Positions 1 through 8,988 of a stretch of 32,930 nucleotides of DNA are shown in pieces. Every line of letters starts with the position of its first letter. Positions within the stretch are counted from its first letter, which is position 1. Both the position numbers and the translations under genes were made by a program. Origin of the DNA: Deltaproteobacteria bacterium (GTDB taxonomy: Bacteria; Desulfobacterota; Desulfobacteria; Desulfobacterales; JAFDFH01); NCBI GenBank assembly GCA_019309945.1, contig JAFDFH010000004.1, positions 1-32,930 on the forward strand. The letters are read 5' to 3'. The notes under the pieces are model-generated. The model had not been told where the DNA came from. It searched no databases and saw only the letters and a program-made list of their open reading frames with translations.

Positions 1-63
1 AAAACTACTACAGAGATTTAAAAAGCTATTTTTAGTGCCCGAACGAAAAATAGATCGTTTTTC

Positions 64-79
64 CAAGTTCAAGGAAGGC
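64..79 (-). repeat. Fragment of repeat family 2
   Basis: The sixteen bases CAAGTTCAAGGAAGGC are the exact reverse complement of the 3' part of the family 2 core at 25112-25127. The rest of a family 2 unit is not visible on either side of the neighbouring MITE, so this is a remnant or a chance match. The match is short, hence the modest confidence. Confidence 0.35.
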
Positions 80-83
80 AAAG

Positions 84-353
84 ATAACTTCTCAATATGT
101 TCTGGTAGGCCCGCTGCGCCATCCGATAATTTTTTTCAATATGGCCAAAACTTGCCGTTAAGGGCACTTAACAGTGACCCGCGCACGGGATCTAAAATGA
201 GTGTGTCGCTTAGCACAAACAGACTACAATTAACAATTTATCCTGTTCGGGTCTATGTAAGCCGCTCTAAATGGCTTCAAACAGTTGCCCGCTTTGAAAA
301 AAATCACCGGATGATTCCGCTGGTATGTTAAACATAAGTTTTTTAGAAGTTAC
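84..353 (+). mobile_element. Foldback MITE-like element, family 1 copy 1 (270 bp)
   Basis: This copy is the same length as copy 3 (32452-32721) and is alignable with it throughout. The left end reads ATAACTTCTCA (84-94) and the right end TTAGAAGTTAC (343-353), an imperfect terminal inverted repeat whose first base has decayed from G to A. It carries no transposase. The flanking 8-mers (76-83 and 354-361) do not match, so no target duplication survives, in contrast to copies 2 and 3. The only open frame across it (35-331) is an accident of the repeat. The left edge abuts a 16-nt scrap of repeat family 2 (64-79), so the element probably landed in or beside such a repeat. Confidence 0.8.
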
Positions 354-448
354 GATGATTTCAGCCGATTCAACGCATGCACGGATGTTTCGAACAGACA
401 CTTAGCAACTGCGTGTGTCTATAGCAAATAATAACCGGGAGTATCAAA

Positions 449-691
449 ATGACTGAAACGGAGAAGGCGCCCAAAGCCAATCAAAGGTATTTGATCCCGC
501 GGGGGGATAAAATCGGGATGGCCGTTTTAAACCAGGAGCAGTTTGACCGCTACTTGAAAGAAGGAACGGTCAAGTGCGGTGACGAGATCATTGCTGCCAG
601 AGATGGGGATGAAGTCATTCGGGTTCAATTCATGGAAAAATACGAGATCAAAAAAGAGGGTGAAACCTGCACGCTATCCTGTAAGGAATGA
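449..691 (+). CDS. Small hypothetical protein (80 aa)
   Basis: I do not recognise this family. The 80-residue product is charged, with no signal peptide, membrane segment or cysteine motif; its two cysteine-containing stretches (KCGDE and TCTLSC) are too scattered to suggest a metal site. The start is supported by a CGGGAG purine run about 8 nt before the ATG. The gene ends 46 bases before the 3' end of the convergent activase gene and stands alone on its strand. The 5' side is non-coding and consists mostly of the family 1 repeat. It may be a real small cytosolic protein, but no function can be assigned. Confidence 0.55.
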   Translation: MTETEKAPKANQRYLIPRGDKIGMAVLNQEQFDRYLKEGTVKCGDEIIAARDGDEVIRVQFMEKYEIKKEGETCTLSCKE

Positions 692-737
692 TAACCGGCA
701 CCCTCGGAGACGGATTGATCCTAACGGCGGTTGCGGT

Positions 738-2639
738 TCAGACCGTCGATTCGAGTATGATACCGCGGGCTCCGGCCACGGTTGGAAAAGCGGAAAGATT
801 GGTGTGGGGCAAGAAAAGACCTGCGATGTATTCGTCCATAAAGTGTCCGGAAACCGAAAGTTCGATGACAGTCAACTTGTCGGCAATATCTTCAGCCTGC
901 TTGCGTAAATTTTCCGAAAGGAGGCATAAATAGGCGCCGGTCACGGACGTGTTGCCAAGATATTTGAACTTCTCCCTGGGTTGATCCGGAAACATGCCTA
1001 TGGTAATCGCCTTTTCAATGTTCAAATACCTGCCAAAGCCCCCGGCGATATAAAAGGTGGAAATATCGTCAAAGGTCAGGCCGACTTCCTTTAGCAGAAT
1101 CATAAAACCGGCATAAATGGCGGCTTTGGCCCTTAAGATATTATCAATATCGGATTCGGTAATGGAAATCGTGTCGTCCCCGGTCTGATAAAGAATAAAT
1201 TCCGGCCCTGCGTCCGTCAAATGAATATGGTTTAAGCCAAGATCGGTACTGAATTTTCCTTTCGGTGAAATGATACCCTTTAAAAACATCTCCGAGATTG
1301 TGTCGATGATGCCGGAACCACAGATTCCTGACGGAACACCTTCCCCGATAACCGTGATTTCGGGTTCAAGGGTAGCTGGATTAATCTTCACGCTGTCAAT
1401 GGCGCCTTCGGTGGCCCGCATGCCATTTTTAAGACCTCCGCCCTCGAAGCAGGGACCCGCCGAGCAGGCTGCCGCCACCATCCACTCGGCATTTCCAATG
1501 ACAAGCTCTCCGTTCGTGCCTACATCAATAAAAGCGCATAGTTCTTGTTTTTCATGGATCTTGGTGGCAAGCACCCCTGAAACGATATCGCCGCCTACAT
1601 AACCGGCTACGCAGGGAAGCGTATAAACAGGAACATCAGGCATGACTTTTATGCCGATACGACCCGCACCTGCAATGGGAAAGCGATTGGTTGTGGTAAC
1701 GTATGGTTCTTTGCGAATCGAGGCTGGGTCAAAACCCAGAAAGAGCTGCATCATGGTTGTATTTCCCGCAATAACAATGCTTTCGATGGCCCTGTCTGAA
1801 AGACGGTATTTTTCTTTTAACGACTCAATCAGGCTGTTGATGTCATCGACTACGGCTTCTTTCAGGTCTCTCAGGCCGCCCTGTTCGGTGGCATATACAA
1901 TCCTGGAGATAACATCTTCGCCATAGATGATCTGATGGTTGTAGGTGGAGGCGATATCCACCAGTCGGCCCGTTGCGAGGTAAATCAGATAGACAATGAC
2001 CGTGGTGGTCCCAATATCGACGGCAAGCCCATAATCGTCCATTATTTTGTCCGCTTTCCCGGGTGATATTCTGATCACTTCCTTGCCGTATTCCGTATCC
2101 ATCAGGGTAACGGTTACGTGCCAGTCTTCCTGTCTCAGATTTCGGGCAAGCTCCCTTATAAGTCTGAAAGAGAAATTCGGGTTGCGAAACCCCATTTCGG
2201 CAAGCCCTCTTTTCAAGCGCTCCATGTCGCTGATATTGTCAGTAAGTGTGGGTACGGGCAGCTCCAAATATGCTTTGGTTGTCAATGGAGAAATACGAAC
2301 GTCTAATGAATTGAAAATATTTTCGAGATCCTCTGCTCTTCCTGTGGCGATTACCCCATCAACATTAAGAAGTGATGAGGCGGGGATTTCTATTTTTAAA
2401 TCGCTTTCAGGATAGGTATGGCAGGCGGTCGTATAGCCCTCCAGAATCTCTTTTTCCGAAAGAATTTCTTTTAATCGTGTCCTGTACTTACCCTCCTTTA
2501 CAATGACCCTGCACCGGCCGCATACCCCATCACCCCCACAGGGTGCGATGATGTTGACCCCACCGTTTTTAAGATTCTCCAGCAAAGTCAGTCGAGGATC
2601 AGCGTTGATCGTTTTCCCTGAGGGTAAGATTATTTGCAT
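738..2639 (-). CDS. 2Fe-2S/ASKHA corrinoid-protein reductive activase (RACE/DUF4445 family)
   Basis: The protein is predicted to use ATP to drive low-potential electron transfer that returns inactive Co(II) corrinoid to Co(I) in corrinoid methyltransferase systems. Residues 1-90 form a plant-type [2Fe-2S] ferredoxin domain with Cys34, Cys40, Cys43 and Cys73 (CX5CX2C plus a distal Cys). The ASKHA ATPase begins at the phosphate-binding DIGTTT motif (208-213) and is followed by AGNTTM and by the family signature SAGPCFEGGG. The length of 633 aa is usual for the family. The ATG directly follows the TAA stop of the cyclic-nucleotide-binding gene, so the two are surely co-transcribed and translationally coupled. 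No corrinoid protein or methyltransferase lies in the window, so its partner is unknown. The family is clear; the specific substrate is not. Confidence 0.88.
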   Translation of the reverse strand: MQIILPSGKTINADPRLTLLENLKNGGVNIIAPCGGDGVCGRCRVIVKEGKYRTRLKEILSEKEILEGYTTACHTYPESDLKIEIPASSLLNVDGVIATGRAEDLENIFNSLDVRISPLTTKAYLELPVPTLTDNISDMERLKRGLAEMGFRNPNFSFRLIRELARNLRQEDWHVTVTLMDTEYGKEVIRISPGKADKIMDDYGLAVDIGTTTVIVYLIYLATGRLVDIASTYNHQIIYGEDVISRIVYATEQGGLRDLKEAVVDDINSLIESLKEKYRLSDRAIESIVIAGNTTMMQLFLGFDPASIRKEPYVTTTNRFPIAGAGRIGIKVMPDVPVYTLPCVAGYVGGDIVSGVLATKIHEKQELCAFIDVGTNGELVIGNAEWMVAAACSAGPCFEGGGLKNGMRATEGAIDSVKINPATLEPEITVIGEGVPSGICGSGIIDTISEMFLKGIISPKGKFSTDLGLNHIHLTDAGPEFILYQTGDDTISITESDIDNILRAKAAIYAGFMILLKEVGLTFDDISTFYIAGGFGRYLNIEKAITIGMFPDQPREKFKYLGNTSVTGAYLCLLSENLRKQAEDIADKLTVIELSVSGHFMDEYIAGLFLPHTNLSAFPTVAGARGIILESTV

Positions 2640-3101
2640 TTAAAAAGATTCTTCGAGTCTTAAATATTTTACGTTCATTTGTCTGAGATTTTTGCCGGCA
2701 ATCAAAGCAAGTCGTTTGAGTAATCGACAGCAGAGGAGTAAGTCGCCCGAATGTTGACACGATAACATATCGAATCTTAGCAAAAAGGTTTCTATCTCTG
2801 TCAGGGCTGTCGCAGTGGCGCCGTGTCTTCTTTTTTCAAGGGTGGAGATATCCCCGAAATAGTTGCCGTCTTTGAAAATAACCAGCGTCCGCTGATTCCC
2901 TCCCTGACCCTGCAGCGTTGTAGATATCCTGACACGTCCCTTTTTTATTAAAAAGATACCCTCAGGCGAATCCCCCTCCCTAAAAAGAACGGCCTCTTTT
3001 TCATAGTGCCGGTATTCGAGTTTGGCGGTCAGCCTCTGGTACTCTTCTTCCATTAGTCCCTGGAGCAATATTTGCTTTTTTAAGTCCTCAATTTCAATCA
3101 T
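2640..3101 (-). CDS. Cyclic nucleotide-binding domain protein (Crp-like, no DNA-binding domain)
   Basis: The 153-aa protein is a single cNMP-binding beta-roll (about residues 15-130). It shows the expected turn GDSPEGIFLIKKGRVRIS, a GNYFGDIS segment in the phosphate-binding-cassette position, and the hinge helix. The C-terminal winged helix of Crp/Fnr regulators is absent, so it is not expected to bind DNA itself. The usual RxA arginine of the cassette is not plain: the segment reads EKRRHGATATAL, so the ligand is uncertain. It is fused by a stop/start junction to the downstream corrinoid activase, which suggests that it senses a signal for, or modulates, that activation system. That link is inference from adjacency only. 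Confidence 0.8.
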   Translation of the reverse strand: MIEIEDLKKQILLQGLMEEEYQRLTAKLEYRHYEKEAVLFREGDSPEGIFLIKKGRVRISTTLQGQGGNQRTLVIFKDGNYFGDISTLEKRRHGATATALTEIETFLLRFDMLSCQHSGDLLLCCRLLKRLALIAGKNLRQMNVKYLRLEESF

Positions 3102-3242
3102 AATGATTCCATTCTTCCGGTATTCCTATTTTAATGCCATGATCTATTTTTTCCTTCTTCAGCGCCTGCTCAATGTAAAAACAGCAGGTAAAACAATGAT
3201 GGAAGCGATGGATGAATAGATGCAACGGGAATACCCTTTATT

Positions 3243-4613
3243 TCAGCCCGTTTTATGATTATAATATTTCTCCCATAAACGGTCTGCAACAACCCCGTAT
3301 TTTAGAGCATATTGATCAATTTCATCCGCCAGATTTTCATAGACAATCTCTGCACCTTCATGGGTAAAATAGACCCCCTGTTCAGAAATTGCTTTCCGGC
3401 CGATTTCCGGTCTATCAATAATGATGCAGGGGCGGAGTAAATTTTCGGATGTGGCCAGTTGGCACCGGATTGACTGGAAAAGCGGTGAGCAAATGGCATC
3501 CTGCAGGGTACTGCTCCGGATGTTATGGGTTGCATAATGGCAAAAAACACAGGGTTCCAGATCGCCATTGGCGTTGAGGTGAAAATACTTCCTTCCGCCC
3601 GAAATACAACCGCCCACCAGGGGGCCATCGTTCCAAAAGTCGGCTAATAAAATGGGTTTGTTGGCTCGAAGATAGGCCAGGCGTTCAATCTGGTAACCCC
3701 TTTGTTCAGGGGTGGGCATTAATTCAAGGTCTGGTTCCCGACCGATCGGAACGTACATAAAGTACCACCCAATAAGACAGCCTTTTTCGATCATAAAGTC
3801 AATAAAGCGATCACTGCTCAGAAGTTCCCCGTTTTGTCGCGTTAAAGTTGCTGAAAACCCAAATAAAATTTTATGGGTCTTTAACAGGTCCATCGCTTTC
3901 ATGACCCGGTCAAAATGTCCGATCCCCCGGCGTGCATCGGTCTCTGTTTGGAACCCTTCAAGGCTGATCGCCGGAATCACGTTGCCCGCCTGGGCCAATC
4001 GTTGGCAAACCGATTCGTCGATCAGACCCCCATGGGTATAAATATGAAAAACGACATCATTATGCTTTTCAACCATATCAAAAATTCTCGGATAAAATAA
4101 CGGCTCACCCCCTGAAACCACACAAAAATAAATTCCCATTGCTTTGGCCTGATTAAGCGTACGGTCGATTTCTTTAAAAGAAAGTTCAGCGTTTTTTTGA
4201 TAATACCCTGCGTAGCAGCCATAGCAGTTTAGATTGCATTTCATGCTTGGGCTCATAACAAAAAATCCAGGTGGATAAAGGCCGTTATGTCTTTCGCAGA
4301 ATTCCTTACGTTTGTTCGTTCCAATGAGTAACTGGTTGATGACCGCGGTCTTTATGATTGTCCTGCGATGGTGAGGATTCGTGTTTTTTAATATCTTTTT
4401 TGCAACGATCAAACTAGGATGGTTGTTGTCAAATAATTCCTTAATCCATTTAATTCTTTCCACGTAATAATCTTTTTTGACCAGCTTTTCCGACAGCAAA
4501 GCCAACCCTGTATATGACCATCGAAAAAGTTTTTCATTCCTTATCCACGCAAGCAGTGCAAAAAGAAAATTAATGGTAAGAATTAATAATTTCTGTTTTA
4601 TTTTAGCGATCAT
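3243..4613 (-). CDS. Radical SAM protein with SPASM-like C-terminus
   Basis: The core carries the radical SAM [4Fe-4S] motif CNLNCYGC (Cys126, Cys130 and Cys133 from this start), preceded by MSPSMK, and an SGGEP motif about 45 residues later. The C-terminal third has several further cysteines (GGC, EPCVFC, and later single Cys), consistent with an auxiliary SPASM/Twitch-type cluster. A hydrophobic stretch near the N-terminus (LLILTINFLFALLAWI) may attach it to the membrane. I place the start at the ATG at 4613 because GAGGA lies 7 nt before it; an in-frame TTG at 4631 has no such site. It follows a membrane protein and a deacetylase on the same strand, so a role in envelope or lipid modification is possible. 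The reaction is unknown. Confidence 0.85.
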   Translation of the reverse strand: MIAKIKQKLLILTINFLFALLAWIRNEKLFRWSYTGLALLSEKLVKKDYYVERIKWIKELFDNNHPSLIVAKKILKNTNPHHRRTIIKTAVINQLLIGTNKRKEFCERHNGLYPPGFFVMSPSMKCNLNCYGCYAGYYQKNAELSFKEIDRTLNQAKAMGIYFCVVSGGEPLFYPRIFDMVEKHNDVVFHIYTHGGLIDESVCQRLAQAGNVIPAISLEGFQTETDARRGIGHFDRVMKAMDLLKTHKILFGFSATLTRQNGELLSSDRFIDFMIEKGCLIGWYFMYVPIGREPDLELMPTPEQRGYQIERLAYLRANKPILLADFWNDGPLVGGCISGGRKYFHLNANGDLEPCVFCHYATHNIRSSTLQDAICSPLFQSIRCQLATSENLLRPCIIIDRPEIGRKAISEQGVYFTHEGAEIVYENLADEIDQYALKYGVVADRLWEKYYNHKTG

Positions 4614-4646
4614 CTTTGGTTCCTCATTCAAATCATCATAGCGTGG

Positions 4647-5141
4647 TCACAATGCCTCCATGAATTTTAAAATGGCTTCGCCCACACCCAGAATTAAAAG
4701 GCATCCCAGCACACTCCCGGTGATTAAAAGGGGATAACTCATAACTTTCCGCAATTTTAAAATTTTTGACAAAAAAACGCCGCTCCACATTCCGCACCCC
4801 TTGAGCGGGAGCATGGTGATCGTTATCACACCCGGAGCTCCCAACAGAGATAGCCATAGAAATAACCTTGACTTGCGAATGCGCATCTCTTTTTTTGCCG
4901 CTTTTTCATGTATTTTTTTTATAAATCGGACGTTTGATATCGTATCGAATACATAATAAAAAAGAGGAATCTGGAGAGTATCCAGCATGACCACAACGGG
5001 CAGTAAAAAAAAAGCCTTAAAACCCAGCATCTGCCCGCTCAGAATGGCAACCGGTCTTCCTCCCAGAATATATAGTGGTAGGAAATACACTGCAAAATTA
5101 TCGGAGAGGTTGTTTTTTAAGAATAAAACTGCATCGCCCAT
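4647..5141 (-). CDS. Small integral membrane protein (small multidrug export-like)
   Basis: The 164-aa protein has about four hydrophobic helices, near residues 15-35, 40-66, 90-115 and 133-160, with a basic cytoplasmic loop (KKIHEKAAKKEMRIRKSR). The motif region GAPGVITITMLPLKG followed by WSGVFLSKIL resembles the PF06695 'small multi-drug export protein' family, whose true substrates are poorly known. It lies 15 bases downstream of the deacetylase stop and 33 bases upstream of the radical SAM ATG, so it is an operon member. Its start lacks a strong ribosome binding site, and translation may be coupled to the deacetylase gene. The membrane assignment is firm; the family is tentative. Confidence 0.65.
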   Translation of the reverse strand: MGDAVLFLKNNLSDNFAVYFLPLYILGGRPVAILSGQMLGFKAFFLLPVVVMLDTLQIPLFYYVFDTISNVRFIKKIHEKAAKKEMRIRKSRLFLWLSLLGAPGVITITMLPLKGCGMWSGVFLSKILKLRKVMSYPLLITGSVLGCLLILGVGEAILKFMEAL

Positions 5142-5156
5142 TATAAACTAAAATTA

Positions 5157-6017
5157 CTAACTCTCCAGTTCGACAATTGCAATATTTTTTTGATTTTTAA
5201 ACATAAAATCCGCTATGGATATGAAACTAAAGTCTTTCAGTAAGCGGTTCAGCCTTTTTCCCGTCCGCTCAAGCCGTGCATTTAGAACAAACTGTTTGAC
5301 CAACGGTAGCCTGATGCGTGGATTATTTTCATCGAACTCCCGGGGGTGGAGAAAAATAAGCGCCGGCCAGCCTTTATCATTTCGCTTCCGGATAAAAAAT
5401 CGGATAAGGTTGTATGGAAACACACGCAATCCCCATCCTCCGCCCATGGGAAGATTCCCCAGTGCGGTGACGGCCACAAATGGTGGAAATTCCAATAGAA
5501 AACCCGTATTAAGTTTCAGCTTGCAGGGTATTTGGGAGTAACTCGAATGCCCTATTAGCGGCAGGGGGGCCATACTCGAATCGTATTCAAAGCCCTCTTG
5601 TTGCAGTATATCAAGAGCCCAAAGCGAATCATTACGGATGGACCACTCCGGCGCCCTGTATCCTTTTACCGGGCGGCCGGTGATTTGGAAAAGAATATCT
5701 ACAGCCTTTTTTACATCTTGCCGAAATTTTTCCGGCGTCATGGTATAAACCCGCTGGTGGGCATATCCATGGGTGGCAATTTCATGGCCGGCACGGCCAA
5801 TTTTTTTTATTAAATCCGGATGTTTCTCAGCGACAACGCCCAGGACAAAAAAAGTCGCCCGAACGCTGTTTGCACTTAAAATTTCAAGTATGTCCAGCGT
5901 GTTTTTATTCACTCGACTTCCCAGCCTGGGCCCGATAGACTTTGGGATTCGATCTTCTATGCCGCAGATGTGAAACCAGTCTTCGACATCCACGGAAAGG
6001 ATATTTGCAACGGTCAT
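5157..6017 (-). CDS. Polysaccharide deacetylase (NodB-fold, XrtA/PEP-CTERM-system type)
   Basis: This is a carbohydrate esterase family 4 enzyme predicted to remove N-acetyl groups from an extracellular or periplasmic polysaccharide. It opens with SVDVEDWFH (residues 8-16), which supplies the catalytic and metal-binding aspartates. It continues with the HGYAH metal motif, the RAPEWSI loop and YDSSM, the arrangement seen in the DUF3473-type deacetylases of exosortase/exopolysaccharide loci. No signal peptide is visible. Its ATG overlaps the TGA stop of the upstream histidine kinase (ATGA at 6014-6017), so it is translationally coupled to that sensor. No exosortase or polysaccharide polymerisation genes are present here, so the polysaccharide cannot be named. 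Confidence 0.87.
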   Translation of the reverse strand: MTVANILSVDVEDWFHICGIEDRIPKSIGPRLGSRVNKNTLDILEILSANSVRATFFVLGVVAEKHPDLIKKIGRAGHEIATHGYAHQRVYTMTPEKFRQDVKKAVDILFQITGRPVKGYRAPEWSIRNDSLWALDILQQEGFEYDSSMAPLPLIGHSSYSQIPCKLKLNTGFLLEFPPFVAVTALGNLPMGGGWGLRVFPYNLIRFFIRKRNDKGWPALIFLHPREFDENNPRIRLPLVKQFVLNARLERTGKRLNRLLKDFSFISIADFMFKNQKNIAIVELES

Positions 6018-8341
6018 TTTGATCCGTTAGATAACTCTTTTTCATCTAAAATGTTTCTAATTTTATCTGATAATTCTTTCATGTTGAATGGTTTTTGAAT
6101 AAAACCATTACAACCTCGCTTCATAATTTCACTCGCCCGCCCGTCTATACTGTAACCACTTGCAAGCAGAACCTTCACATTTGGATTCAAATCTTTAATT
6201 TTGTCATACGTTGCGCCACCCTCCATGTCCGGCATGATCATGTCCAGAACAAGCAGATCGATTGTGTCTTGGTTGCGACGATAAACATCTAACGCCTCTA
6301 TGCCACTGGTGGCGGTTAGGACCTTGTAACCCAATTGAGTTAGCATTTCCTTACCGACATCGATGATCATTTGTTCATCATCAATTAATAAAACCGTCTC
6401 TATACCGTCGAATAATTCATTGAAAACTGCTTTTTCTTGGGCGGGCTCTTTTTCAAAGGCTGGTAAAGAGACTTCAAAGGTGGTTCCCTGTCCCTTTTCT
6501 GAAAAAACGTCGATATATCCGCCATGGGCTTTAACAATCCCGTAAACAGAGGCCAGTCCAAGGCCTGTTCCTTTACTCAGTCCTTTGGTGGTAAAAAACG
6601 GCTCAAAGATTCGCTCCAGAGTTTTCTTTTCCATACCCGAACCTGTATCCCGAACCGTTAATAAAACATAGTTGCCCGGCGCCGCCTTATAGGGCTTATT
6701 TAGCATGTTTGCGTGAGTGATATTTATCGTTTTTAAAAACAAATTTCCACCTAAAGGCATTGCATCTGCTGCATTTACAAGCAAGTTAAACAGCACTTGT
6801 TCAATCTGCCCCTGGTCTGTCCTGACATTCAATAAATTCTCATCAAGTTCTTGATGAACGTGGATCTCCTTGCGGGTTAGGTTAAACGTATCAGCGGTCT
6901 CTTTCACCAACTGATTCAGGTTAGAGGATTGAACCTTGTATTTACCCTCCCTGGCATAACCGAGCAATTGGCTGGTTAGATTGGACCCGCTCTGAACGAG
7001 TTTCTCAATATTTTTCAACTTGTTCTTATTTGGATGGTTGGGATCAATTTCCATTAGAGCTAAAGAGGCATATCCCTGGATACCCATCAGCAGATTGTTA
7101 AAATTGTGAGCAATGCCTCCCGCTAATGTGCCGATGGCCTCCATCTTTTGGGCTTGTCGCAGCTGGGCTTCCAGTTCTTTCCGGTCCGTTATATCATGAA
7201 AGATTGTTAGGATATAAGTCGTACCTTCCATTTGAATCAGCTTGGCGAACATGAGTGTCTTGAATTTAGAGTCATCCCTGGCTTTAAATTCCATTTCCAG
7301 TCCATGGACTTCCCCTGATTCCTTCAAAACATTTAAGAAATGTTGCCGGCTTGCCTGAGAATAAAATCCTAATTCGACGGGGTTTAGTTCCAAGATTTCC
7401 TCTCTGGAAATTTTAAAAAGTTCGCAGAACTTTTGATTGACATCGACAATTTTGCCTGTCTCATAATGCGACCGGGAAATTGCTTGGGGAGACAATTCAA
7501 ATAAACTCCGGAATTTAAATTCACTATTCTGCAAAGCTTGCTGTACATTTTTTCGTTCCGTCACATCATTTATAATGACGATACACTTAAACCCTTCTCC
7601 CTTTTCTGTTTCGATCGGGAGTATATCTAAAGTCACTTGCCGGCTGTTCAAACAAACAGGTGAATGTTCGGTTATTTTTTTGAATTTCTCATCGGTTGTT
7701 TCCAGCAGTTGACAGATGCGCCGGCGGTCATTTTCAGAAAACAATTCATGAAAACCCATTCCCAATAACTTTTCCTCGGTCCTTTGGATAAGCGCAAGGG
7801 CGGTCGGATTGGCATAAACGATTCTTCTATCAGATGTAATTTCTACAATTCCGTCGGTCATCCGGTTTAAAAGGATTTCATGCTGTTTTTTGACAGACAG
7901 CAGTTCCTCGGTAATCCCCCTTTTCCAAATATTTTCGATTCCGATCACTTCTCCTTTTGAGCATTGTAAAGATGCAAGATCGGGTTGATCGATAGCGAAT
8001 AGAATATGTTGGGCCATTTCATTCCGTGGCCCTTTAGCGATAATGATATTTGCCTCCAGTTCAGAAATGTGGATCTCCTTTTCGGCTGAAATGGCGGAAA
8101 GAATAATCAGGTAAGCATTTTTTAGCCTCCCAATTCCTTTGATGATTTTACATAGTTTTTTTCCATCAATATTGGGCATGACCAAATCGATAAATATGAA
8201 ATCCGGCGTAAAGGTCTTCAAAATATCCAACGCTGAAAGTCCGCCTTGCGCAGTGATAACCTGATGTTTTTGTGTTGAAAGGGTGACTTTCATAAGCTTT
8301 AAAAAAAATGGATCGTTATCGACCACCAATATTTTTTTCAT
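6014..8341 (-). CDS. Hybrid sensor histidine kinase (REC-PAS-PAS-HisKA-HATPase-REC)
   Basis: The 775-aa cytosolic kinase starts with a receiver domain (about 1-120; acidic pair D9/D10, phospho-acceptor D52, Lys103). Two PAS domains follow (about 155-265 and 272-390), then the dimerisation/phosphotransfer helix with His412 in [11 protein letters not shown]. The ATPase domain has the N-box [15 protein letters not shown] (565-570) and GTGLGL. A second receiver (about 648-768; D654/D655, acceptor D700, Lys750) closes the protein. There is no membrane segment, so it senses a cytoplasmic or relayed signal. Being led by one REC and closed by another, it probably sits within a phosphorelay. Its stop overlaps the deacetylase start, so it may control envelope polysaccharide genes; no dedicated output regulator is adjacent. 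Confidence 0.93.
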   Translation of the reverse strand: MKKILVVDNDPFFLKLMKVTLSTQKHQVITAQGGLSALDILKTFTPDFIFIDLVMPNIDGKKLCKIIKGIGRLKNAYLIILSAISAEKEIHISELEANIIIAKGPRNEMAQHILFAIDQPDLASLQCSKGEVIGIENIWKRGITEELLSVKKQHEILLNRMTDGIVEITSDRRIVYANPTALALIQRTEEKLLGMGFHELFSENDRRRICQLLETTDEKFKKITEHSPVCLNSRQVTLDILPIETEKGEGFKCIVIINDVTERKNVQQALQNSEFKFRSLFELSPQAISRSHYETGKIVDVNQKFCELFKISREEILELNPVELGFYSQASRQHFLNVLKESGEVHGLEMEFKARDDSKFKTLMFAKLIQMEGTTYILTIFHDITDRKELEAQLRQAQKMEAIGTLAGGIAHNFNNLLMGIQGYASLALMEIDPNHPNKNKLKNIEKLVQSGSNLTSQLLGYAREGKYKVQSSNLNQLVKETADTFNLTRKEIHVHQELDENLLNVRTDQGQIEQVLFNLLVNAADAMPLGGNLFLKTINITHANMLNKPYKAAPGNYVLLTVRDTGSGMEKKTLERIFEPFFTTKGLSKGTGLGLASVYGIVKAHGGYIDVFSEKGQGTTFEVSLPAFEKEPAQEKAVFNELFDGIETVLLIDDEQMIIDVGKEMLTQLGYKVLTATSGIEALDVYRRNQDTIDLLVLDMIMPDMEGGATYDKIKDLNPNVKVLLASGYSIDGRASEIMKRGCNGFIQKPFNMKELSDKIRNILDEKELSNGSK

Positions 8342-8475
8342 GGGATCATTTCCTTATCATAAAGTTATTGTGTGGACCCTAGAGCGCGATTCTTTCGATT
8401 CACTTTAGAAAAATATCCGTAGTTTTTGATCGATCTTATTTTAGTGTTTTTAAAAACCGCAATATTCACATGATT

Positions 8476-8502
8476 ACTATACCAAAAATAGACCAGATTC
8501 AA
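8476..8502 (-). promoter_or_regulatory. Possible promoter for the kinase operon
   Basis: Read on the minus strand, TTGAAT (8497-8502) and TATAGT (8476-8481) are separated by 15 nt, about 135 nt before the kinase ATG. The boxes are reasonable but the spacing is short for sigma70, so this is only a candidate. Confidence 0.3.
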
Positions 8503-8664
8503 GTATTCACCTCTTTTTAAGCATTAGTGGACGTATCATTTTATCTCTGGATCGCAAAACCCTCAAGGTCGTTTGTAAAAGTCTTTTTTATATCAAAACA
8601 AATAGGGGTCAGCAAGAAAAGGGTGAGTTAAGAAAAAAACACCAAACCGGATAAGTATAAAGCG

Positions 8665-8679
8665 TTAGGTGTTACCTAA
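8665..8679. repeat. Short perfect inverted repeat (TTAGGT-GTT-ACCTAA)
   Basis: A 6-bp perfect dyad with a 3-base loop, whose last base is the first base of the left target duplication of family 1 copy 2. It could be a small operator or hairpin, or chance in an AT-rich gap. The remainder of 8342-8664 shows no gene and no repeat that I can recognise. Confidence 0.35.
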
Positions 8680-8686
8680 AACATAA

Positions 8687-8834
8687 GTAACTTCTCAATA
8701 TGTTTCAGTAGGCCTGCTGCGCCATCCGGTAATTTTTTTCAATACGGCCAAAACTTGCCGTTAAGGGCGCCTAACAGTGCCCCGCGCATGGGATCTAAAA
8801 TGAGTGTGTCGCTTAGCACAAACAGGCTAGTTAC
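8687..8834 (+). mobile_element. Foldback MITE-like element, family 1 copy 2, internally deleted (148 bp)
   Basis: It begins GTAACTTCTCA (8687-8697) and follows copies 1 and 3 through the left arm and the centre (to CAGGCTA). It then jumps directly to the terminal GTTAC (8830-8834). The right arm of the foldback is therefore deleted. The element is bracketed by perfect 8-bp direct repeats AAACATAA at 8679-8686 and 8835-8842, which define its ends exactly. It has no coding capacity. Whether the deletion came before or after insertion cannot be told from the duplication alone. Confidence 0.88.
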
Positions 8835-8869
8835 AAACATAATGCGTCTATTCATGGCTTGACGTACAA

Positions 8870-8899
8870 TTGAAAGTTTGCCATACGTTTGCCTATAAT
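8870..8899 (+). promoter_or_regulatory. Sigma70-like promoter upstream of the BrxC-like fragment
   Basis: TTGAAA (8870-8875) and a perfect TATAAT (8894-8899) are separated by 18 nt, about 90 nt before the GTG at 8989. It lies just right of family 1 copy 2, so the DNA next to the repeat supplies a promoter to the downstream gene. Confidence 0.5.
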
Positions 8900-8988
8900 T
8901 AACAAATTCTTATTCTTTAATATTTGGGAAATTTTCTCTCGGTTTGCAAGAATTCCACCCAATGAAAGTATCGGATTAAGGTTTACCC

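Noticed and set aside
35-331. 98-residue plus-strand open frame at the left end
   Set aside because: It runs across family 1 copy 1; the equivalent frame is not maintained in copies 2 and 3, and the product has no protein-like conservation. It is a shadow of the repeat.
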